Part shown: positions 1-6,300 of the stretch, one piece after another
Layout: each line of letters opens with the position of its first letter
Position numbering within the stretch: position 1 is the first letter of the stretch
Assembly (NCBI GenBank): GCA_003132825.1
Contig: PKYX01000528.1
Span: forward strand, 243-7,647
DNA: 7,405 nt
Reading direction: 5' to 3'
DNA from: Acidobacteriaceae bacterium
Lineage (GTDB): Bacteria; Acidobacteriota; Terriglobia; Terriglobales; Acidobacteriaceae
Made by a program: the position numbers and the translations under genes
The notes under the pieces: generated by a model
What the model saw: only the letters and a program-made list of their open reading frames with translations
Told to the model about the DNA's origin: nothing
The model's database searches: none

Positions 1-797
1 CCGCGGATCATCTTTCCGTTCACGATATAAGTCCGCGAACCGCCGGGAGCCTTGGCTCCTTGACCCGTCAAAATTCGAAAGTAGTAGCCTTGGAAGGGCT
101 CGGACTTCTGATTTGCATCCGGGGCATAGCCCTCAGCGGTCGCCGAAGCCACCAGCGGTCCGATCGGACTCTCGGGGTCGCCAGAACCCGCCTGCCAGTA
201 CAGCCCGTTGTGCTTACCGGGATCGCTGAAGAATTTCACCGCGAATTCTTTGGCCGAGGCGCCGTCGTGCGGTTGCGAGTGGTATTCCTTTTCCGCGTCC
301 ACCAGTTCACGGCACACTTGGATCACGGCCAGTTCGTTTTTTCCGACTCTTCGATAAAGAATCTCTTGCTTGCCGGCGGCGGTGTCGAAGTACCAAGATC
401 CACCTTTGTGGGTGAGAGGAATCGGCGCCGGCCAGTTTTCCGCCCCGATGTAGAGCGTGGTCTTTCCATCCGGCTCGGTGACTAAGCGATGCATCTGTTG
501 ATATTTCTGAACGAACTGATCCCGGTCATTCTTGTCTTCGACGGCGTCTCCGGAGGAGATGATACTGTCCGCGTCTGCTCCGAGGATCTTCAGCAGAGCC
601 GGCTGGTCCTCGGTCCGGAGGGCTGCGACCAGCGCCCGGCTCGCCTGGGCGGCGGATGAAAAAGTCTTCTGGTCGGGCTGTTGAGCGGCAGCGACGCTGG
701 GAAAACATGCAATCCCGGCAGTCAGCATCGCAACCGCAGCGAGCCTGGCGGCGACGCCCGAATGGAGTGTTTCGAAATTGCGCTTGTCGTAGAACAT
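1..797 (-). CDS. DUF2950 family exported protein (3' end outside the window)
   Basis: Translating the minus strand from the ATG at 795-797 gives 265 residues with no stop before the window edge, so the C-terminus is missing. Residues 1-38 form a Sec signal peptide: Arg/Lys near the start, an Ala/Leu/Val-rich core, and a probable cleavage after VAAA (35-38), before QQPDQ. A cysteine at 31 lacks a proper lipobox. The mature part matches my memory of the DUF2950 family: FSSAAQASRALVAALR at 46-61, then LLKILG and ISSGDAVEDKNDRDQFVQKY (80-99), and later GYYFRIL and SRTYIVNGKMIR at the visible end. The family usually continues with an alanine/tyrosine-rich segment that is not seen here. Start choice: GGAGGAG lies 9 nt upstream. 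The gene follows the DUF3300 gene by 69 bp on the same strand and is probably co-transcribed with it. The protein should be periplasmic or envelope-associated; its biochemical role is unknown. Confidence 0.88.
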   Translation of the reverse strand, partial: MFYDKRNFETLHSGVAARLAAVAMLTAGIACFPSVAAAQQPDQKTFSSAAQASRALVAALRTEDQPALLKILGADADSIISSGDAVEDKNDRDQFVQKYQQMHRLVTEPDGKTTLYIGAENWPAPIPLTHKGGSWYFDTAAGKQEILYRRVGKNELAVIQVCRELVDAEKEYHSQPHDGASAKEFAVKFFSDPGKHNGLYWQAGSGDPESPIGPLVASATAEGYAPDANQKSEPFQGYYFRILTGQGAKAPGGSRTYIVNGKMIR

Positions 798-806
798 TGT
801 TGTCAA

Positions 807-813
807 CTCCTCC
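807..813 (-). promoter_or_regulatory. Ribosome binding site of the DUF2950 gene
   Basis: On the minus strand this reads GGAGGAG, 9 nt before the ATG at 797. It decides the start, since no competing start nearby has such a site. It lies inside the 69-bp spacer after the DUF3300 stop, so DUF2950 can be translated independently of its neighbour. Confidence 0.7.
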
Positions 814-866
814 CGCACTTAGGTTATCGCTCGGACCGATTGGTCTTCCTTGTGGTCGACGCCTGG

Positions 867-1970
867 CTAGCGGCGGCCCCCGGCGGCATGCCCACCACCG
901 CCTCCGCGCGTCGCTCCACCGCTGCGCGCTCCTCCCCCCACGCTCGCTTGTCCGCGCGAGGAGTAGCCTCGTGCGTCGCCCCCATGCGCAATCCCGCCAA
1001 AAGCGCCGGAGCGACTCCCTGGGCGCGCGGCGGGAGCATACGAACGGCCTGCCGGGCTCCCATAGCCGCGCAAGCCGCGGTCACCGCGTGCGAACGACGC
1101 GGACCCGCGGTAATTCCCGTGCAAGTAGGCGCTGCGGTTGTAAAACGCATGGCTCTGGAACCCGTAACGCGCGCCGCCATACATCAGCCCTCTGTGCCCC
1201 CAATCAAAGCCCCATGCATGCCAGCCCCAGCCAAATCCAAAGAAGGGACTGATGCCAAATCCAACCCCGAAGGAAAGATATGGGTCCGAGACCCCCCACC
1301 AGGGATAGAAGCCCGGCCAAAGTCCCATGGGATACCCGTAAACCAGTTGGGGGTCGTAGTCCGGCACATACACAATCTGCGGATTCGCCGGTTGAACGAC
1401 GATCGAGCTGCCTTGGGTTGTAACCGTCTGCTGCGGTGTGGTTTTCAGATTTCCCGCTGCTTGCGCCTTATCGCGCATGAATTGAACCGCGTCCATGACT
1501 GCTGTTTGCTGGTTGTAATTGGCATCGCCCAGGGCAGAAGTCCATGAAAGGTTCTTGTCCATATCCGCAAGCACGGAAGGGAATTGGGTCAGGGCCTTGA
1601 CGCTCGGGTCCCAAGCCTGCTTGTCGACTTCAGCCCCCAGTTCCGCGCCCTTCAGGTTCGGGTTTTGCTCGAGGAAGCGTTCCGCTTCAACAATCTGCGT
1701 GGGATACGCGGACCCCGCAAGAATCTGCGCCACCAGCGCATCCGGATATAGCGCGATGGGCGCAACGATCTCCTGCAACTGCTGCGGCGTCAACTGTGCG
1801 GGTTGCGGCTGGTCCTGCGCCGGCGGCTCACTTTGGGCCGGCGGCTCGCTTGGGGCCGGAGGGGCATCCTGAAAAGGGTGGGCCTGCAACCGCACCGGAC
1901 CGAACCCGAGCGCGATCGCGCACGAAACAACACAGGTTAGAACCGCTTTATTGGAACTAATCACTCTCAT
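867..1970 (-). CDS. DUF3300 family exported protein
   Basis: A 367-residue protein ending in a TAG at 867-869. The frame stays open upstream to 2273, but the start at 1970 is preferred. AGGAGG sits 6 nt before it, and it opens a clean signal peptide (MRVISSNK, hydrophobic core 9-25, probable cleavage after LQA at residue 30); residues further upstream look non-coding. A proline/glutamine linker follows (about 35-60), with EPPAQ repeated. The DUF3300 domain spans about 65-214: IVAPIALYPDALVAQIL at 68-84, a QAWDPSVKALTQFPSVL segment near 118-134, and IVYVPDYDPQLVYG at 199-212. The tail (215-367) is first rich in Trp, Phe, Tyr and Gly (GFGWGWHAWGFDWG), then a Gly/Arg/Ser low-complexity run ending GGRR. 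It is exported and likely acts in the periplasm or outer envelope. It is the first gene of a pair with DUF2950, a pairing I recall from other genomes. Function unknown. Confidence 0.9.
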   Translation of the reverse strand: MRVISSNKAVLTCVVSCAIALGFGPVRLQAHPFQDAPPAPSEPPAQSEPPAQDQPQPAQLTPQQLQEIVAPIALYPDALVAQILAGSAYPTQIVEAERFLEQNPNLKGAELGAEVDKQAWDPSVKALTQFPSVLADMDKNLSWTSALGDANYNQQTAVMDAVQFMRDKAQAAGNLKTTPQQTVTTQGSSIVVQPANPQIVYVPDYDPQLVYGYPMGLWPGFYPWWGVSDPYLSFGVGFGISPFFGFGWGWHAWGFDWGHRGLMYGGARYGFQSHAFYNRSAYLHGNYRGSASFARGDRGLRGYGSPAGRSYAPAARPGSRSGAFGGIAHGGDARGYSSRGQASVGGGARSGGATRGGGGGHAAGGRR

Positions 1971-1976
1971 CCTCAC

Positions 1977-1982
1977 CCTCCT
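1977..1982 (-). promoter_or_regulatory. Ribosome binding site deciding the DUF3300 start
   Basis: AGGAGG on the minus strand, 6 nt before the ATG at 1968-1970. It selects the signal-peptide start over the in-frame ATG 303 nt further upstream (2273). Confidence 0.75.
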
Positions 1983-2026
1983 GCTCGTGCAGTTCGTGCC
2001 CTCAAGAACCGATACCGCCCAAATAT

Positions 2027-2038
2027 CCGTTCGAACGG
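2027..2038. repeat. Perfect 12-bp palindrome upstream of DUF3300, possible operator
   Basis: CCGTTCGAACGG equals its own reverse complement. It lies 56 bp upstream of the DUF3300 start codon, directly beside an AT-rich ATATTT on the minus strand that could be part of a -10 element. Flanking GCCC (2017-2020) and GGGC (2037-2040) add outer symmetry of uneven spacing. Position and symmetry suit a dimeric regulator. However, one or two palindromes of this length are expected by chance in a window this size, so the operator role is inference. Confidence 0.3.
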
Positions 2039-2077
2039 GCTTTGAATTCCTCGACCCGGGTGCTCTCAGCGGGACCC

Positions 2078-2266
2078 TTATGGCAGAGTCTTCGGTCCGC
2101 GAGGTGGACCCTTCAGTTCTCGGGTGCGGCGTGCCCGGTTCTGGCTGTCGGCAATCGCAGAAAACCGTTTGGTTTTCGCCAGTAGTTCCTTGGACTCCTG
2201 AATGGTCTCCGCTTCTTTCGCGTTCACCCGCCCGGTGATCTCTCGTCTTTCGCTGGTGTTCGGCAT
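2078..2266 (-). CDS. Possible small hypothetical protein, 62 aa
   Basis: An ATG at 2264-2266 opens a 62-residue frame: MPNTSERREITGRVNAKEAE, then a KELLAKTKRF helix-like stretch, and an Arg/Lys/Pro-rich end. The composition is soluble, basic and without Cys or Trp. The middle (about residues 14-45) would form an amphipathic helix, which is more protein-like than the other frames over the same bases. It lies 107 bp before the DUF3300 start on the same strand. Against it: no Shine-Dalgarno sequence is visible before the ATG, it matches no family I know, and an overlapping frame of the same strand is also open. If translated it may be leaderless or poorly expressed. It could equally be a chance frame in the DUF3300 upstream region. 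Confidence 0.27.
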   Translation of the reverse strand: MPNTSERREITGRVNAKEAETIQESKELLAKTKRFSAIADSQNRARRTRELKGPPRGPKTLP

Positions 2267-2590
2267 AGTGCAATGAGTATGTCTGATTTCAGCTGTGCAT
2301 TATGGTCAGTTTTGTACACTTCGCCGTTGCCGTGATGCGTGCCCTTCCTGCCGCGCCCGCTTGGTGAACGCGCCGGCACATCGTCGCTCGATCGCAGTCG
2401 CGGCCAGCCTTTCAACCGAGCGGCTTCTCACCCCAGTTTCGAAACGGGATCGCTCAAAACGAACCTCCGTTGCCGACCAAATCGACGATGATCCCATATG
2501 TTGCAGTTCGGCAAAACTCCGCGGAAACTCCAGTCGCTCCTCGTCCTGCGCAGTCTGGCTGAGCATTTACGACTCGCGGAGGCCATATGC

Positions 2591-2632
2591 AGCCCGCGAT
2601 GGCCGTTTCCCTCAGCACTGACCGCGCGGGCT
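2591..2632. repeat. GC-rich inverted repeat upstream of DUF1003
   Basis: AGCCCGCG at 2591-2598 is matched by CGCGGGCT at 2625-2632, giving an 8-bp GC-rich stem around a 26-nt loop. Inside the loop TCA and TGA (2612-2614, 2619-2621) can pair weakly. A second small inverted repeat, GGCCAT/ATGGCC (2581-2586, 2599-2604), overlaps it, so two alternative foldings compete. There is no T-run after either arm, so it is not a standard Rho-independent terminator. It may be leader-RNA structure for DUF1003 or chance in GC-rich DNA. Confidence 0.25.
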
Positions 2633-2705
2633 ACTTCGCTGGCACGACCCTAAGTAATGCAGCGATCCAAAGGCGGTTGTGTTTTTATGGATCGATAGGA
2701 CGGCT

Positions 2706-2710
2706 GGGAG
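2706..2710 (+). promoter_or_regulatory. Ribosome binding site of the DUF1003 gene
   Basis: GGGAG ends 6 nt before the ATG at 2717-2719, a normal spacing that supports this start. Confidence 0.6.
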
Positions 2711-2716
2711 CAGTGT

Positions 2717-3226
2717 ATGGAAAATTCAGAACACACACAGCCGCATATTGATTCCATCGCGAAGCAAGAACAGGCGTTCCTCGAGAAGAGAACGCTGTCA
2801 GAGCGTGCGGGCGATCGGGTGGCTGGTTTTGCTGGAAGTCTGATTTTTGTAATGATCCACGCTTTACTGGTGCTCGCTTGGATTCTGGTGAACGCCCAAG
2901 GAGTTCGAGGAATTCCGCGATTTGATCCTTTTCCGTTCCCGCTGCTCGGAATCATTGTCGCTGTCGAGGCGGTGGTTCTTTCCAGCTTTATACTCATGCG
3001 GCAAAATCGAATGGGGAAACATGCGGAGCGACGAGATCACTTGAACCTGCAGGTTGATCTCATTTCTGAGAAAGAGATCACCAAACTCCTGCAAATGGTG
3101 CGTGCGATTTGTGCCCACATGGGTCTCCAGGATATCGCGGACGACAAAGAGCTACGAGAGTTTAGCCAAGCGACTTCCGTAGAGAAGCTGACCCAGAGAC
3201 TCGACGATACGCTTCCGGTGGGCTAA
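2717..3226 (+). CDS. DUF1003 family inner-membrane protein
   Basis: A 169-residue protein, full length for the family. A hydrophilic N-terminus (1-24, Gln/Glu/Lys) leads into TLSERAGDRVAGFAGSLIFV (26-45), the usual DUF1003 entry. The first membrane segment is about 38-58 (ending LAWILVN), then a short loop with the family-typical FDPFPFPLL (69-77), a second membrane segment at about 76-94, and MRQNR (94-98). Next comes the conserved HAERRDHLNLQVDLISEKEI region, followed by a predicted helical tail that may be a coiled coil (about 118-165). Both ends should face the cytoplasm. DUF1003 proteins have no settled function; membrane transport or stress roles have been suggested for relatives, but nothing here tests that. 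The gene stands alone on the plus strand, diverging from DUF3300/DUF2950 and converging on the GGDEF-EAL gene, so it is likely monocistronic. Confidence 0.9.
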   Translation: MENSEHTQPHIDSIAKQEQAFLEKRTLSERAGDRVAGFAGSLIFVMIHALLVLAWILVNAQGVRGIPRFDPFPFPLLGIIVAVEAVVLSSFILMRQNRMGKHAERRDHLNLQVDLISEKEITKLLQMVRAICAHMGLQDIADDKELREFSQATSVEKLTQRLDDTLPVG

Positions 3227-3394
3227 CCAACCGTGGGCAATCGGCCACCCGGGCTGCTATCGTTTCCTGTTCCGGGCTACCCCGGGGCCGACGAATCGCC
3301 CGACTTTCCCGAATTCGACAACATTTCGATCCAGTCGGGACTTCAGAGCACCGAGTGATTTGACGGAGCCACCGGCGACGATTCGAGCCATCTG
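3227..3394. other. Convergent gap between DUF1003 and the GGDEF-EAL gene
   Basis: Two genes end toward each other across 168 bases. A terminator for each strand is expected here, but only weak 4-5 bp GC stems are visible around 3242-3302, including CCCCGGGG at 3280-3287, and none has a T-run. CCGGGCT occurs twice as a direct repeat (3249-3255 and 3272-3278). Termination may be Rho-dependent. Confidence 0.5.
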
Positions 3395-6300
3395 CTATTT
3401 GATCTTGCCGTTCGCCACCAACTCCTCTTCGTGCTGGGCCTCGATATTTACGATTGTCGGCGGGAACGAACGAAGGTGCGAGGCCGGATCCGGTGTGGGC
3501 CTTCCGAGGAGGTATCCCTGGACCTCATTGCTTCCGAACTCTCGAATCATGGCCAATTCTTCAGGAGTCTCGACGCCCTCCACAATCACTTTCATATCCA
3601 GGTTGTGGGCCAGGTTCACGAGCGATTGGACCATGGCCTTGGTCTCCGGGCGGGACCCCAACTCTTTTACAAACGAGCGGTCGATTTTCAGTGCACCGAA
3701 AGGCAATTTTGGCAGGTAACCCAGGCAGGAGTACCCAGTGCCGAAGTCGTCGATGGCAAGACTTACTCCCAAAGCCCGCAGGCGCTTCATGGTTTCAGCA
3801 GCGCGTTCGACTCCACTTAGCATTGCGGACTCGGTAAGCTCAATCTGCAAAAGGTTCGGCTTCAGGCCCGTATGACGCAACACCTCGGTCACGTCCTCGA
3901 CAAAGGTTTCACGCGTGAACTGCAGGCTGGAAACATTGACCGCGACCTCGACTGGGTCCGGCGAAATCGTCTGCCAGGTGGCGGCTTCTGTACACGCAAG
4001 CTCCATAATGTGGGCGCCCAAAGGGATAATCAGTCCGCTCTCTTCTGCAATGGGAATGAACTTCTCGGGAGGAATCATGCCCAAGGTTGGGTGAGTCCAG
4101 CGTGCCAAGGCTTCGAACCGCAACAACCGGCCTGAACCAACATCGAATTCAGGCTGATAATGTACGCCAATCTCGCCGCGGGCAATGGCACCCCGCAACT
4201 GGTTTTCCAGGCTCAACCGTTCGCGGACCAAAGACCCGAGTTCCGCGGTAAAGTACACCATCTGGTTCTTGCCGTTGCGTTTGGCCGTGTACATGGCGCT
4301 ATCCGCTTGCTGCAGCAGGGCGATCCCGTCATCGCCATTCTCGGGAAAAACGCTGATGCCGATGCTGGCACTGATGGTGAATTCATGATGGTCGATCACG
4401 AATGGTTCAGCCAGGACTTCGAGAAGGCTGGTCCCCACGCGGCCCGCGTCTTCTCTGCCATTCATCTTTGTCAATACAACGGTAAACTCATCTCCCCCAA
4501 GCCGGGCCAGTGTGTCGGATTGACGAATCCGTGACTGTAACCGTCCGCCAACTTGTGCTAGCAGCAAGTCGCCAGTCGAGTGGCCAAGGCTGTCATTCAC
4601 CAATTTAAAACCATCGAGGTCGATGTAGAGAACTCCCACCATGCAACCCTCACGTTTGGCCACGTTCAGGGTCTGTCCGAGCCGATCCGACAAGAGTCTG
4701 CGATTGGGCAGTCCCGTAAGTTCGTCGGTCAATGCCTGGTACTGCAATTTTTCCTCGGCCTTTTGCTTGGCGGCATCATGCAAGGTGAGCTCGGAGAGCA
4801 TCTTGTTGAACTCGATTCCGAGCTGCGCGGTGTCGTCGTTTCCCCGAACCGCGACCTTCCCAGAGAAATTCTTCCGCAATGTGACTTCCTGCATGGCACT
4901 GGCCAAGTCGCGAACTCTTCTCCCTTTCTCATTTGCCTCGAGCAGTGCCGCCGTCTGATTCCGCACCCGAGCGCGAAGCGTCGCTACCCAGCCGAAGCCG
5001 GCCAGAACCGTTGTGAGGAGAATGCCGAGGACGACAAACGCGTGTTCGAGAGACCACCAAGGTGCCGGCTCGAGCAGTTTCACATCCTCCGAAGACCGAA
5101 GCACGAGGTTGAAACCAATCGGCTGCTGAGCCAGGATCAAGTAGAGTTTGCTGGGGCTTACTTGAACCGAACAGATCCCTGTAAGACGCAGCATGCTGCC
5201 CGCGGTGAGTTGCGGCAATGCCTGGGTTTCATCGAGCGTATCCAGTTGCGCGTTCAGAGTGAGCAGGCCAGACTGCACAATCAGGCTCTCGCCGGTCGGC
5301 GAGTCCACAACACTCAGCAGACGACCGTCCATGGCCACCAGTCGGGAATCAAACTGCCCCTGGGAACTCGATTCCGCAGTGACCCGGGTAGCTGACACCG
5401 GAGCATCGTGTTTGACGATGCGAACCATGGCATCGGTTAGCACAGGGGAATAGCCTCCCCCCGGCGAGGCATATCCTCCGGCTTCGACCTCGTCCGAAAG
5501 CCGCAAATTGCGCGTGTCGCTCTGGACCTCGAGTCCTCCGGTATCGTCCTGCAGGTAGAAAAATCCTCTACCCAGCATGGTCACCGACCCTTTTACCTTA
5601 ACGCGGTGGCTGGAATCGGCATGACGCGAAAAGCGGAGAAGGCTGTTGATGGGAATGGCGATTTCTTGAAACGGATCGGGGCTGCCGCGCTCCAGAACTT
5701 GGATGTCCTTGATCGAGGAAACTGACAAGGAGTATCCCACCAGTTGTCGGCGCGAATTGAAAACCGTACCGAACACGCCTCGGACGCGGACCGATGCGTC
5801 GACAAGACTGGAAAGTTGTTCCCTTCCCGAAAACGTGGGGTTGGTGTAAATGTGTATTTGCCCAAGGGGAGAAAACAGCTCAAACGTCAGATGTTTGGAG
5901 TCTGCGGCCATCCTCAGAGGATGGATGACGCCTTGAACCTCGACAAACTGGGAATCCATGATTCCCGAGGATGCGTCCCTGGGAGTGATCGGAACGGCAT
6001 GAGGCAATGAACCCTGTCCCTGGAGAACAAACTTTGGAGCAACGATGACAGGAGCATAGTCTCCCGGGTCCGTAATGCCGATCACGGTGACCCGCTCTCC
6101 CTGCTCCAAAGGAACGCTCGGCCCCGAGTACTTCACATAAATGCCGCCGGTGGAGTCCTGGAGGAAAAGCTGCCGCCAGCTCGGGTCGCTGTAGGTAATG
6201 ATTCCGGTGACTCTGGCTGGCAAAGCTGCGCTCGCTTGCTCCTCATCCAATTCGCGAACCGACGCCACGGTTCTCAATACGGGCAAGTCTTCCTTTTCGC

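Larger units (their letters stand above)
1983..2716. other. Divergent intergenic region between DUF3300 and DUF1003
   Basis: About 730 bases separate the two divergent genes. They must contain a minus-strand promoter for the DUF3300/DUF2950 pair and a plus-strand promoter for DUF1003. I found no convincing sigma-70 -35/-10 pair on either strand. An AT-rich ATATTT (minus strand, 2021-2026) next to a 12-bp palindrome is the best place for a minus-strand promoter. One small minus-strand frame (2078-2266) could be a gene and is listed separately. Overlapping open frames at 2295-2621 (plus) and 2306-2566 (minus) show no recognisable domain, no good ribosome binding site, and Arg/Ser-rich composition, so I do not call them. 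A decayed gene remnant cannot be excluded. No tRNA or riboswitch pattern was recognised. Confidence 0.6.

Noticed and set aside
60..485. Plus-strand 141-residue open frame
   Set aside because: It lies wholly opposite the DUF2950 gene, whose minus-strand translation is open throughout and matches the family.
830..846. Near-palindrome GACCGATTGGTC in the DUF3300-DUF2950 spacer
   Set aside because: Only four outer pairs match plus one wobble; too short and imperfect to suggest an operator or processing site.
656..1547. Long plus-strand open frames (656-1252 and 681-1547)
   Set aside because: They run antisense to the DUF2950 and DUF3300 genes, are Arg/Ala/Pro/Ser-rich and domain-free, and are explained by GC-biased third positions of the real genes.
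1971..2273. N-terminal extension of DUF3300 by 101 residues to an ATG at 2273
   Set aside because: The extension has no protein-like character and would bury a clear signal peptide. The ATG at 1970 has AGGAGG at good spacing.
2677..2700. Sigma-70 promoter for DUF1003 using TTGTGT near 2677
   Set aside because: No acceptable -10 hexamer at 16-18 bp spacing follows it.
3242..3302. Bidirectional terminator in the convergent gap
   Set aside because: Only 4-5 bp GC stems with bulges and no T-run on either strand, so too weak to call.
4580..5395. Plus-strand 271-residue open frame and other plus-strand frames between 3431 and 7237
   Set aside because: All are antisense to the GGDEF-EAL coding sequence, which is a continuous 1303-residue protein with intact motifs. 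None has a recognisable domain.
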